Shown: positions 19,399 to 31,284, numbered from the stretch's first letter. The stretch is 64,000 nt of DNA from Chloroflexota bacterium (GCA_027624075.1 JAQBUH010000001.1:149150-213149); one strand, 5' to 3'. The notes: generated by a model not told the origin, from the sequence alone. Numbers and translations are program-made.

Positions 19399-21474
19399 TC
19401 AACTTACGGAGACCATACTGACACCCCCGCCACTATTCCGTGCGCGATATCGCCCCAGCGCCAGCAGTGGCCAGTAAATTCGATACATATGGTACTTGAT
19501 CATGAACCCGGCAGGCAGTTCAACCGGTAGCAGGTCCTTTTCGGACGTTTCCATGCTTTTGAACCGCCTGTTTCCGACTCCGTATCCGGGGAAGCCCGTC
19601 GCAGTATACTGCGGCTCGTCCCAAGCGCCATCTGGACGCTGTGACATTACAAGGTAATTAACCCCTTTAGCCACTGCCTCGCTATCCACCCTGCCCGCCG
19701 CTATTAGCGCCAGTAAAGCCCATCCAGTCTGGGACGCCGTGCTGTCACCTTTCCCCCTCAGCCTGGGGTCTGCGTAAGAGGCACACGTCTCACCCCAGCC
19801 GCCGTCCGGGTTCTGGTGAGATACTACCCAATCCGCCGCTTTTTGAACATCCGGACCGGACATGTCGAATCCGATCGCCTCCAGACCGGGCAGCACTGCG
19901 CCCGTCCCGTAAAGATAGTTGACTCCCCACCTGCCGAACCAGGCTCCGTCAGGCTCCTGCTCCTCCCAGATGTACTTTACGGCCCGTCTTATCTCCGGCG
20001 AGTCAACCGGCCGGCCGAGCACTCCGAGAGCTTCCAGAATGTGTGCTGTGACGTCGACGCTCGGAGGATCGATCACCTCTCCGAAATCGAAGAACGGTAG
20101 TTTCACAGTGATCCGGCTCGTGTTGTCCCTGTCAAACGAACCCCACCCGCCGTTGGTGCTCTGCATCGCCATCAGCCAGCGCGTCCCCGCGTTCACAGCG
20201 CTGTCGCGGCCTGCCAGATCAGACACCTGGCCCCGGCCAATTGCGAGCAACACCTCGGCCACGTCATCGGTGTCCGGATACGAGTTGTTGTCGAACTCGA
20301 ATGCCCATCCTGCCGGCTCTACCGATGGGAGCTTGATCTGCCAGTCGCCAGGCTCCCGGATCTGGCGCGACACGAGCCAGTCCGAGGCACGCACGATGGC
20401 CGGGTCGTCACTGCTTATCCCGGACTCGAGCATAGCGTTGACCGTTAGGGCGGTGTCCCAGACAGGAGATATGCACGCTTGCAAACGCCATGTGTCCTCT
20501 GTGTCGCCAATTCCGAACCCCTCGAACCCGGCCAGACCTTGCCGCATTACGGGGTGGTCGACATCGTATCCCAACTGACGCAGAGCAATCAGCGAGTAGA
20601 CCCACGGAGGTTGAATGCCACCCCACGACCCGTCTTTCTCCTGGTGCTGGACGATCCACTCTTCAACGCGCCTTCTCGCAGGTCCGCGCAGTGGCTTGAA
20701 GGGAAACCTCTCACCTGTATGGAGCATCCGGTCAGCGATGTACACGAACCAGTCCGGCGTCAGCGCGGAGGGAGGCGGAAGCGAGTAGTCGGTATTCTTT
20801 TTGCCGTCCGGGAACAGCTCGTCGATGGCCTGCTCAGGCGGAAGTGGGTAAGTAGGGTTTTCGGAAAGGATGATCGTCATCGGAACCACAGTGGCGCGGG
20901 TCCAACTGGCGAACGAGTAGATGTTGAACGGCGCCCAGCCGGGGACGAACATGATCTCGGGGGGCAGGTAAGGAGTGCCTCTCCACTCCCACTGGCCCAT
21001 CATCGCCAGCCAGATCTTCGTGAAGACACGCGTCTTCGGCACGCCTCCGAGGGAAAGTATGAACTCCCGCGCACGGCGCATCTGCGGCGAGTCAACGTCA
21101 ACACCTGCGATCTTTAACGCCGTGTAGCACTCGGCCGACGTGCTCAGGTCACCTGGCCCGCCGTAGTACAGGCTCCATCCGCCATCCTCGCCCTGTCTTC
21201 GCTCGATATGGTTGGCGATCCTGCGGTTCCGTTCGGAGTCCTGGACGCCGAGGATGTGGGTAAGGAAAATGTACTCCGCCTCCATCGTGGGATTGGACTC
21301 CAGCTCCCCCCACCACCAGCCGTCTGCGTGCTGAATGTCTCGCAGCATCTCATGCGTGCGGTTGATGGCGACGTCGAGTGAAGCCGGTCGCCGCCCATCA
21401 GGCCGGCCTGCGAATCGGCCTGCCCGCACCTGTGGCAGTTCAGCGGACCTGGTTTCCTGGGCGATGTCACTCAC
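19399..21474 (-). CDS. shc: Squalene-hopene cyclase
   Basis: QW motifs (QEKDGSWGGIQPPWVYSL, QSTNGGWGSFDRDN, QEPDGAWFGRWGVNYLYGTGAVL, QNPDGGWGETCASY); catalytic DxDD (YPDTDDVAEVLLA). GTG start at 21474 overlaps hpnA stop (GTGA). Confidence 0.95.
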   Translation of the reverse strand: MSDIAQETRSAELPQVRAGRFAGRPDGRRPASLDVAINRTHEMLRDIQHADGWWWGELESNPTMEAEYIFLTHILGVQDSERNRRIANHIERRQGEDGGWSLYYGGPGDLSTSAECYTALKIAGVDVDSPQMRRAREFILSLGGVPKTRVFTKIWLAMMGQWEWRGTPYLPPEIMFVPGWAPFNIYSFASWTRATVVPMTIILSENPTYPLPPEQAIDELFPDGKKNTDYSLPPPSALTPDWFVYIADRMLHTGERFPFKPLRGPARRRVEEWIVQHQEKDGSWGGIQPPWVYSLIALRQLGYDVDHPVMRQGLAGFEGFGIGDTEDTWRLQACISPVWDTALTVNAMLESGISSDDPAIVRASDWLVSRQIREPGDWQIKLPSVEPAGWAFEFDNNSYPDTDDVAEVLLAIGRGQVSDLAGRDSAVNAGTRWLMAMQSTNGGWGSFDRDNTSRITVKLPFFDFGEVIDPPSVDVTAHILEALGVLGRPVDSPEIRRAVKYIWEEQEPDGAWFGRWGVNYLYGTGAVLPGLEAIGFDMSGPDVQKAADWVVSHQNPDGGWGETCASYADPRLRGKGDSTASQTGWALLALIAAGRVDSEAVAKGVNYLVMSQRPDGAWDEPQYTATGFPGYGVGNRRFKSMETSEKDLLPVELPAGFMIKYHMYRIYWPLLALGRYRARNSGGGVSMVSVS

Positions 21475-22526
21475 GGCCTGATACTTGCCTTGTCCGCTCG
21501 CTCTTGTGTGCCCGTCCAGGCCGGCCACGTCGGCCTGGCCTTTGTGTAGCCGTTTCTGGCGAACCAGTCAGCCGCGCGATGCAGAGACTCTGCGGCGGGC
21601 CGTTGTGGCAGCCCAAGTTCTATCACAGCTTTGGAGCAATCGACGAACATAGGATGACGCGCCACCTGCAGCCCTTCGACCGGGATGAACGGCTCTCTCC
21701 GGAGAATCCGCCCCTCGATGAGCGTGTCTATTGCGCCTGCGAAGAGGGCGACTTTGTGCGGCACTCGCACAGGCCGCCGACCCAGTCCCGTCACCTCGCC
21801 CAGCAGATCGTAAATACCGCGCAGCGTGACGTTCTCCGACCCCAGGATGTAACGCTCACCCGCTCGTCCTTTTTCGAACGCCAGCAGGTGGCCCTCTGCC
21901 ACATCGCTAACGTCGCAAACGTTCAGGCCGGTATCAACGTAACCGGGAAACCGCCGGTTCAGAAACTCAATCACGATGCGCCCTGTCGGCGTAGGTCGGG
22001 CGTCTCGGGGGCCAAAAGGCGCGGTGGGATTGACTATCACCACCTCAAACCCATGGCCGTTGAGCGACAACGCAGCCTGCTCGGCGAGCAGCTTTGAGCG
22101 CTTGTAATGTCCGGGCAGCTCGTCGATGGACGCAACTGCCGCTTCGTCCGCAAGCCTGCCTTTGCCGGGCCACTTCAGAGTTGCGACTGTGCTTGTGACG
22201 ACGGCCCTGCTAACACCTGCCGCTCTCGCTTCCCGCAACAACATCGCGGTGCCGTCAACGTTCGTGCGGTACGTTTCAGCCGGGTCAGGGTGCCAGTATG
22301 AATAGACGGCTGCGACGTGAAAGAGGCCGTCTATCCCGCGTACAGCCTCTTTGACCGACACCGGGTCCGTCACGTCGCCGGGCAGTACCTCGATCGACGG
22401 ATCAGCCGGTAGCCGCTTCTCACTGCCCGGCCGCACTAGCGCACGCACCGTGTGCCCTCGCCGGACCAGCCTGCGCGCTACCGCAGACCCGATAAAGCCG
22501 GTGGCGCCCGTAACCAGGTACTTCAT
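21471..22526 (-). CDS. hpnA: Hopanoid-associated sugar epimerase HpnA
   Basis: MKYLVTGATGFIGSAVARRLVRRGHTVRALVRPGSEKR, GLFHVAAVYSYWHPDPAETYRTNVDGT, HYKRSKLLAEQAAL; within hopanoid cluster. Confidence 0.93.
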   Translation of the reverse strand: MKYLVTGATGFIGSAVARRLVRRGHTVRALVRPGSEKRLPADPSIEVLPGDVTDPVSVKEAVRGIDGLFHVAAVYSYWHPDPAETYRTNVDGTAMLLREARAAGVSRAVVTSTVATLKWPGKGRLADEAAVASIDELPGHYKRSKLLAEQAALSLNGHGFEVVIVNPTAPFGPRDARPTPTGRIVIEFLNRRFPGYVDTGLNVCDVSDVAEGHLLAFEKGRAGERYILGSENVTLRGIYDLLGEVTGLGRRPVRVPHKVALFAGAIDTLIEGRILRREPFIPVEGLQVARHPMFVDCSKAVIELGLPQRPAAESLHRAADWFARNGYTKARPTWPAWTGTQERADKASIRP

Positions 22527-23365
22527 GACGTTTCGCGCCCTGCGCTTACCTGTCCGGCCGTTCCCTGCAATGCCATCTCGCCGGATACGTTAACCGCGGC
22601 GGAGAACTCCAAGAAGAATCCAGTCATCGAGCGCCGGGCGCGCGCCGCCGCTCTTGCCAGGCGGGTGAGCGCCGCAAAGTCCTTCGGATGCTGGGCAAGG
22701 TGCTTGATCACAGGCAATACTCGTCCTCCGGACGGCGCCTGGCCAATCTGGCCAACCAGGTTCGGAAGGTCCATCTCGACGGTGTCTACGATCGCCCGGA
22801 GCGCAATGAACGGGATGCCGGCATCGTAGGCGACTTCGCAGACCATGAAGCTTTCCATGTCCACGCAGGCGCCGAGCAGTTCCCTGCCGATCCAGCGCTT
22901 CATTCCGGCCGTTTTTGCAATGGTTGGCAGGTTGATTATGGGTCCCTGCTCGAAGTCGATGCCGGCTACTTCGACGGCATTTCTAGCTGCGGCAAGCAGG
23001 CCCCTGTCCGGAGTCAGCGGGTCCCCGAGCTGCTCTGCGTCCCAGTAGAACGGTGACCCGTCCAGGCGGTACAGAGTCGTGGCCAGGACAAGGTCGCCAG
23101 CCTGTAGCGTGTCCAATGTGCCGCCGCCGAAACCCAGGGATACAACGGCTGTTGGCTTGAACTCGTCGAGCGCCCATCGTGTGGCGCGAGTCGCCCTCTC
23201 CCTGCCGGCGCCGGTCAGCACAACACCTACATCGAAAGGGTGCGACTCCGGCCCGCTCCGGGAACGAAAGGCAACAACTCCTTCCAGAGCCTGCACGGAA
23301 TCGAAGGTGGCGGTGTGCAGTATCCCGTTGACCTCTTCAGACAGTGCGGCGATCAGAAGTAGCAT
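22523..23365 (-). CDS. hpnG: Adenosylhopane nucleosidase HpnG (nucleoside phosphorylase fold)
   Basis: MLLLIAALSEEVNG, VVLTGAGRERATRATRWALDEFKPTAVVSLGFGGGTLDTLQAGDLVLATTLY, CVDMESFMVCEVAYDAGIPFIALRAIVDTVEMDLPN; ATGA overlap with hpnA. Confidence 0.9.
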   Translation of the reverse strand: MLLLIAALSEEVNGILHTATFDSVQALEGVVAFRSRSGPESHPFDVGVVLTGAGRERATRATRWALDEFKPTAVVSLGFGGGTLDTLQAGDLVLATTLYRLDGSPFYWDAEQLGDPLTPDRGLLAAARNAVEVAGIDFEQGPIINLPTIAKTAGMKRWIGRELLGACVDMESFMVCEVAYDAGIPFIALRAIVDTVEMDLPNLVGQIGQAPSGGRVLPVIKHLAQHPKDFAALTRLARAAARARRSMTGFFLEFSAAVNVSGEMALQGTAGQVSAGRETS

Positions 23366-23412
23366 GACGGTGTCCGCGCCGGGGCCGGAGGCGGCTCGGC
23401 CGGCGATCGCCT

Positions 23413-24453
23413 CTAACCTGCGGTGATTCCGCCTTTTACGACAGCGCCTGAGCGTATGAGCTTCGCCGCTGCCCGTGGGCTGGACATAGCCTCGAAAATG
23501 GTCGTCGACTCAAAGCCGCAGTGCATCATGCAGTTGGCGCAGCGCGGGTCCTTTTCCGGGCTGCCGTACTTGTCCCACACCTCGTCCGCCATCAGGTCGT
23601 CAAGGTCCTGGGTGTGGCCGTCTGCAAGCGGGTAGCAGGGGTTGCGCCACCCCATGATGGTGTATGTCGGGTTGGTCCACGCGGTGCATGACTTGTACGT
23701 CCGCTCGCCACGCAGGAACTGCAGGTAGAGCGGGTTGTTGTAGAGACGGATCTTCTTCGTCTTCTCCGGATCGAGAACTTCCTTGAAGATATTTATCGCC
23801 TGCTGCTTCTTCAAGAAGAGCTGTTGGTTCGGCACGGTCTCATAGTCGTAGCCAGCCGTAACCATCGCTCCCTCGAACCCCATCTCCGTGGTCTTCTCCC
23901 ACAGCGTGTGGAGATCATCTGCGTCTGATCCTGTGAAGAGAGTCGTATTGCTACAGACCCTGTAACCCTTCTCAATGGCCTTCTCAGCCATCTTTATCGC
24001 GATCTGGTAGACGCCCTTGCGAGAGACCGCAACGTCATGCCGGTCACCTGTTCCATCCAGGTGGATGACCCATGCGAAATACTTGGAGGCAGGGATGCTC
24101 TGCATCATCTTGCCCATGGTCAGACCGTTGGTGCAGACGTACACGAACTTCTTGCGTGCGACGAGTTTTTCGACGAGCTCCGGCAGGTGGGGCCAGATGG
24201 TCGGCTCGCCGCCGGCGATAGAGACGACCGGCGTGTTCGCCTCATCGACGGCCTTCATGCACTCTTCGACGGTCAGTTGACGGTGGATAACAGACTCGTA
24301 CTCACGAATCCGGCCACAGCCTTCGCACGCCAGGTTGCACGCCTCGAGCGGCTCAAGCATCGTCACCAGGGGGAACCGCTTCCGTCTCCTGACGAACTTG
24401 TTGTAGAAGAGATACCAGCCAACTTTGACCGCCAACTCTTTTGGCCTGGCCAT
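23413..24453 (-). CDS. hpnH: Adenosyl-hopene synthase HpnH (radical SAM)
   Basis: MARPKELAVKVGWYLFYNKFVRRRKRFPLVTMLEPLEACNLACEGCGRIREYE (CxxxCxxC), SIAGGEPTIWPHLPELVEKLVARKKFVYVCTNGL. Confidence 0.95.
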   Translation of the reverse strand: MARPKELAVKVGWYLFYNKFVRRRKRFPLVTMLEPLEACNLACEGCGRIREYESVIHRQLTVEECMKAVDEANTPVVSIAGGEPTIWPHLPELVEKLVARKKFVYVCTNGLTMGKMMQSIPASKYFAWVIHLDGTGDRHDVAVSRKGVYQIAIKMAEKAIEKGYRVCSNTTLFTGSDADDLHTLWEKTTEMGFEGAMVTAGYDYETVPNQQLFLKKQQAINIFKEVLDPEKTKKIRLYNNPLYLQFLRGERTYKSCTAWTNPTYTIMGWRNPCYPLADGHTQDLDDLMADEVWDKYGSPEKDPRCANCMMHCGFESTTIFEAMSSPRAAAKLIRSGAVVKGGITAG

Positions 24454-24526
24454 AGCGTCTCGTCTCCTTGTTAAGTCAAGCTCCGACAGTGGCGGCTTTG
24501 CGGGGACTGGCAGGGAACGGATGCCT

Positions 24527-25597
24527 TCAACTCGTCCTGACCAGCAGAAACTCGCCCAGGTCTTCCAGGTCCCTCGCCGTGTCTCCGGCAAGTTCAAGAG
24601 ACTGTATCACGCTCTTCGCATGCCGCCACCGGTCATCCGCCAGCGCCTGACAGAACTCCTGTGTCCGCAGGTCCTCCATCACCTGGAGCGCGTCCTCTAC
24701 GTCGCGACCGTCGAGCTGGCTTTTCGCGAAGATCTCCGTGATGCGTTTTTTCGCAGGGCCGGTCGCCATGCCAAGCGCGTGCACCGCCGGGAGCGCCTTC
24801 TTCTTGCGTTCGATGTCCGCGCCGACGGGCTTGCCAGTCTCCTGGCTTCCCCAGACGCCTAATATATCGTCCCTGATCTGGAATATACGGCCCAGCTCGT
24901 GTCCCATCGACCGCAGCCCGTTCGATAGCGCTCTGTCCGGGCCGTCCGGCCGTCCGACCAGCGACCCGAGGAATATCGCCGTCTCAATAAGGGCGCCGGT
25001 CTTGCGCTCGATCATGTCGAGATACTGCTCAACGGTCACTGAGTCGAGCGACTCGAACTGAATGTCGAGATACTGGCCTTCCATCATCCTGAGGTAGCTC
25101 GCAGCGAGCGCGTGTTGTGTCTCCAGCACAACCTCTACGCTAATTCCATGGTCGATGAGCCGCTCAAGCGAGCGATCAGCGATCTTCAGCATTGCGTTAC
25201 CAGAGACGATGGCGGTCGGCTCACCCCAAACGGCCCATACAGTCGGCCTGTGATGCCTGATCCTGTCCTGGTCTTCGAGGTCGTCATGTATCAGGGAGAA
25301 GTTGTGTACATACTCGAGCGAGACGGCGACCGGCATCGCCCGCTCAGGCCGTCCGCCTGCCGCTTCGGCTGCAAGGAGCGCCAGGGTCGGGCGCAGGCGC
25401 TTGCCACCGGAGCCGCCTGAGCCGGCCGGCCGTGAGCCATCTTGCTCCGTCCAGCCCATGTAGTAGCTGTGCGTCTGGTACAGGGGAAGCGAAAGACCGT
25501 CCAGCTCCGCCCTGAGCGCGACGTCAATCATCTCCTGATAGCGCGCAAAGAAGGCGGGAAGCTCTGCGGAGCGCGTCTCGTTGGGAGTCATGCTCAA
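24527..25597 (-). CDS. Short-chain polyprenyl diphosphate synthase (FPP/GGPP synthase-like)
   Basis: FSLIHDDLEDQDRIRHHRPTVW (first Asp-rich motif) and FQIRDDILGVWGSQETGKPVGADIERKKKALP (second); upstream of hpnH. Confidence 0.92.
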   Translation of the reverse strand: MSMTPNETRSAELPAFFARYQEMIDVALRAELDGLSLPLYQTHSYYMGWTEQDGSRPAGSGGSGGKRLRPTLALLAAEAAGGRPERAMPVAVSLEYVHNFSLIHDDLEDQDRIRHHRPTVWAVWGEPTAIVSGNAMLKIADRSLERLIDHGISVEVVLETQHALAASYLRMMEGQYLDIQFESLDSVTVEQYLDMIERKTGALIETAIFLGSLVGRPDGPDRALSNGLRSMGHELGRIFQIRDDILGVWGSQETGKPVGADIERKKKALPAVHALGMATGPAKKRITEIFAKSQLDGRDVEDALQVMEDLRTQEFCQALADDRWRHAKSVIQSLELAGDTARDLEDLGEFLLVRTS

Positions 25598-25650
25598 TGG
25601 TTGTTCTATTGAACTCCAGATGCGATTCGCGATCGCCGTGATATCACCAG

Positions 25651-25689
25651 CGTGCCCGAACAGCGTGCCCGAACAGCGTGCCCGAACAG
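25651..25689. repeat. 13-bp tandem repeat, 3 perfect copies (cgtgcccgaacag)
   Basis: Direct reading: cgtgcccgaacag x3, upstream of the prenyl synthase start. Confidence 0.97.
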
Positions 25690-25808
25690 CAGCTTACGCC
25701 CGCGGTCGCTCTGAGCAAAACCATTTGCGAGCCTCTGAGGCGCCAGAATCGCATGCGGCTCGCGATCTGAGAGAGCGCCAGGGCCACAATACTGCCTCCG
25801 CCTGCGAT

Positions 25809-25849
25809 AAAAAGGGGCCGGCTGGAAAGAAACCTCTCCCGCCGGCCCC
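25809..25849 (-). terminator. Intrinsic terminator downstream of hsp20
   Basis: ggggccggc (25814-25822) pairs with gccggcccc (25841-25849); on the minus strand followed by TTTTT (25813-25809). Confidence 0.75.
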
Positions 25850-25880
25850 TTGTCTGATCTTTGCGGCGCTCGCGAGCCAG

Positions 25881-26311
25881 CTACGGCGCTGAGATTGCAA
25901 CCTTCCGCGCCTTCTTCTCCTCGAGCCTGGGAAGCCGCACAGTGAGTACGCCGTCCTTGTAAGTGGAACTCGCATTCTCCGAATCGACCGTCTCCGGCAG
26001 GCGCACCGCCCGGAAAAAGGACCCCGTCCTCCGCTCCCTGAGAAGGTTCCAGCGTCTTCACGCTCGCCATCTGCCGAAACCTCGGCCCTGATTGTCAGGA
26101 CGTTCTCCTCGATGGTCACGTCGACCTTCTCCCTCTCGACGCCAGGCAGGGACGCCTTCACAACCACGTCGTCTCCACTGCGGGTCACGTCAAGCGGAAT
26201 GCTCCATGCCTCCTGCGTCTCAGGAAGGCCGCCATTGCTGCGCCACAACCTGTTGAACATGTCGTCGAACCGCCTGAAATCAGCGAACGGACTCCATCTC
26301 TCGATAGCCAT
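25881..26311 (-). pseudogene. Small heat-shock protein Hsp20 with apparent 1-nt frameshift
   Basis: MAIERWSPFADFRRFDDMFNRLW...VTIEENVLTIRAEVSADGEREDAG continues in another frame as LRERRTGSFFRAVRLPETVDSENASSTYKDGVLTVRLPRLEEKKARKVAISAP*; shift near 26043-26053. Confidence 0.88.
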
Positions 26312-26407
26312 GAAATCATCTCCTTGTTACCTGCCGCGTCACCTGTCGTGCTGGCGAGTGCGGCGCGAGGTCACCGGACACAACCTTAACATTCATAGTA
26401 TGAAATC

Positions 26408-26424
26408 TGATAAGATACTTATCA
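26408..26424. promoter_or_regulatory. Perfect 7-3-7 palindrome TGATAAG-ATA-CTTATCA between hsp20 and dnaJ; candidate heat-shock operator
   Basis: Perfect dyad in the intergenic region between divergent hsp20 and dnaJ-hspR-clpC. Regulatory role inferred from position. Confidence 0.5.
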
Positions 26425-26503
26425 AATGATCTCTTTGCACCATATGTAGTAAACTTGCATCAAACCCATTACCGGACTAGATACCGGACGAAAGGCGACA
26501 CGG

Positions 26504-27442
26504 TTGGCTCAGGACCACTACAAAGTACTTGGTGTCTCACGTAGCGCCTCTGAAAAAGAGATCAGGAGCGCCTACAGGAAACTTGCGCGCCAGTTGCATC
26601 CGGACCTGAACCCGGATGACGCCGCCGCGTCCGAGCGGTTCAAGCGGCTCAACGAGGCGAACGACGTCTTGAGCGACGCGAAGAAGCGCAAGGACTATGA
26701 CGAGTTTGGTGAGAACTGGAAACACGCAGACGAGTTGCGTAACGCGGGAGCGTCCGCTTTCGCCAATCGTGCCAGTCGTTCCAGTGGCGCCAGTGGCCCC
26801 GGCGGGTACCAGGGCGGCAGTTCGCTCTTCGACCTGTTCACGTCTGGAAACGGCGGGTCATCGACGTTCGATCCGTTCAGCGGCAGGGCGCGGTCACGGC
26901 CAATGACATCGCAGATCGAAGGCAGCGTCGATGTGTCGCTGGAAGATGCGTTCCACGGCGCAACAAGGCGAGTCACCCTGAGCAGTCCTTCAGGCTCCCG
27001 GACCCTGGAAGTCACCGTCCCGGCAGGAATAAAGGACGGCGCAAAGATCAGGCTCAACCCTGACCCGCACACAGAGGTCCTGCTCAGTGTCAAGGTATTG
27101 CCGCACCGCAGGTTCACAAGGACCGGGGATGATCTTGTGACGGAGGTCCCGCTTAGCTACATCGACGCCGTGCTCGGTGGCGAGACTGAAGTCCCTACTC
27201 TCACCGGCCGTATAGCGCTGACCATTCCCGCGGGCACGCAGAACGGGCGGTCTTTCCGGATACCCGGCAAGGGGATGCCGAAAAGAGGGGAAGGCGCGTT
27301 CGGCGACCTGGTTGCCCGAGTCAAGGTCCGCCTTCCTGAGACGGTAACGGAAGAGCATAAACGCCTATTTGAGCAGCTGCGAGATATCGAGCGGCCGGCG
27401 GCTGCCGCGTCCGCCCGGTCCGCAACGCAGGAAGAGAGGTAG
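26504..27442 (+). CDS. DnaJ/CbpA-type co-chaperone
   Basis: DHYKVLGVSRSASEKEIRSAYRKLARQLHPDLNPDD (HPD), G/S-rich linker, DnaJ C-terminal domain; no zinc finger seen. Confidence 0.92.
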   Translation: MAQDHYKVLGVSRSASEKEIRSAYRKLARQLHPDLNPDDAAASERFKRLNEANDVLSDAKKRKDYDEFGENWKHADELRNAGASAFANRASRSSGASGPGGYQGGSSLFDLFTSGNGGSSTFDPFSGRARSRPMTSQIEGSVDVSLEDAFHGATRRVTLSSPSGSRTLEVTVPAGIKDGAKIRLNPDPHTEVLLSVKVLPHRRFTRTGDDLVTEVPLSYIDAVLGGETEVPTLTGRIALTIPAGTQNGRSFRIPGKGMPKRGEGAFGDLVARVKVRLPETVTEEHKRLFEQLRDIERPAAAASARSATQEER

Positions 27443-27445
27443 TCG

Positions 27446-27799
27446 ATGTCATTCGGACGAGACGAGCCTGTCTTCGCAATTGGAATCGTTGCCAGGAGAG
27501 TTGGAGTTCATCAGCAGACGCTCCGCAACTACGAGCGTTGGGGTCTGGTGGCGCCGAACAGGTCTGGCGGCGGCACAAGGTACTACTCAGTCAGGGACAT
27601 TGAGCGGATCGAGAAGATCAGGGAGTGGATAGATGTCCTGGGAATCAACAGGGCGGGCGTTGAGGTTATGACAAGGCTGCTCCGCCGCATTGCGGAGCTG
27701 GAGCAGGAAGTAAGGGACCTGAAGATTGACGCCGTTAAGAGCAGGCCTGGGCCTGAGCGGCTGCCGGGAGTTGGTCTGGAGCCAGATGTTGAGCTTTAG
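27446..27799 (+). CDS. hspR: MerR-family heat-shock regulator, HspR-like
   Basis: [57 protein letters not shown]; between dnaJ and clp gene. Confidence 0.85.
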   Translation: MSFGRDEPVFAIGIVARRVGVHQQTLRNYERWGLVAPNRSGGGTRYYSVRDIERIEKIREWIDVLGINRAGVEVMTRLLRRIAELEQEVRDLKIDAVKSRPGPERLPGVGLEPDVEL

Positions 27800-27855
27800 T
27801 CCGGGCTCCAGACGGGTGTTTAAGGTCAGCTAACGAAGAAGCTGGAGAAGAGAAA

Positions 27856-30344
<2,489 letters not shown>

Positions 30345-30537
30345 CCGATGAGCGGCTAACAGGTTTTGGTGGGAGGCCGCAGGGTGTGTCAACGCCGGCG
30401 GCCTTCCGCTTCTTCAACCTTTTTACGGCCTCAGGCGCCGCAAAGAGTCTCGCGGGACGTGCAACCACCACCTCGGCAACACCGCTCGACGGCCTTCGGC
30501 TCTACTGGCAGGGACTGGCGTGCCATAAGATGCATGT

Positions 30538-31227
30538 GTGACTGTAGATCAACCTGAATCGAACATACCTGAATCGAACATACAGGCAAGTGCACAATCG
30601 CTTGAGTCTGGATTAGAACTTGCCGCGGGTGCTCTGGCTTCGCGCAAAACAAACCTGATCACAGACATGTTTAACAGACGGCCTCGGCTGTTTCAGACCA
30701 TTGTCTGGACTGTGGTCGTCGGCTCCATCGTTACTGGGACTGTGATGTTTTTTGCGGGGTGGTTGGAGCCGCACGATGTCGGGTACAGCGGCGTCTTCCT
30801 CATAAACCTCATCGGCTCAGCGTCTGTGATCATTCCGGTCCCCGGACTGGCAGCCGTCTGTGCCGCCGCGGCCCCGAACGTGGGACTCAACATGGTCGGC
30901 ATCGGACTGCTTGGCGGAACCGGGGCGACGATTGGAGAGATCACCGGATACCTCGCCGGATACGGCGGACATTCATTTGTACAGCGGTCTCGCTACTACG
31001 ACCGGGTGCAGCGTCTCGTCATACGGCGAGGAGCGTTTGCGCTCTTTGTGCTGGCTGTGCTGCCCATGCCACTCTTCGACGTGGCCGGTATCGCCGCAGG
31101 CTCCCTCGGCTACCCGGTGCGCAGGTTCCTGATTTGGGTGTTTTTCGGCAAGATCATTAAGTCCATCGGCACCGCGTACGCCTGTCAGCAGAGCATAGAC
31201 TGGTTCACAGATCTGGTGGGACTGTAG
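30538..31227 (+). CDS. VTT-domain (DedA/SNARE-associated-like) membrane protein
   Basis: Multi-TM; GSASVIIPVPGLAAVCAAAAPNVGLNMVGIGLLGGTGATIGEITGYLAGYGG ... VLAVLPMPLFDVAGIAAGSLGYPVRRFLIWVFFGKIIKS. Confidence 0.7.
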   Translation: MTVDQPESNIPESNIQASAQSLESGLELAAGALASRKTNLITDMFNRRPRLFQTIVWTVVVGSIVTGTVMFFAGWLEPHDVGYSGVFLINLIGSASVIIPVPGLAAVCAAAAPNVGLNMVGIGLLGGTGATIGEITGYLAGYGGHSFVQRSRYYDRVQRLVIRRGAFALFVLAVLPMPLFDVAGIAAGSLGYPVRRFLIWVFFGKIIKSIGTAYACQQSIDWFTDLVGL

Positions 31228-31284
31228 CCTCACCCGCCGAACATTGAACGCTCTGCATTCTGCCTGGCCGGACCGGAACACCCG

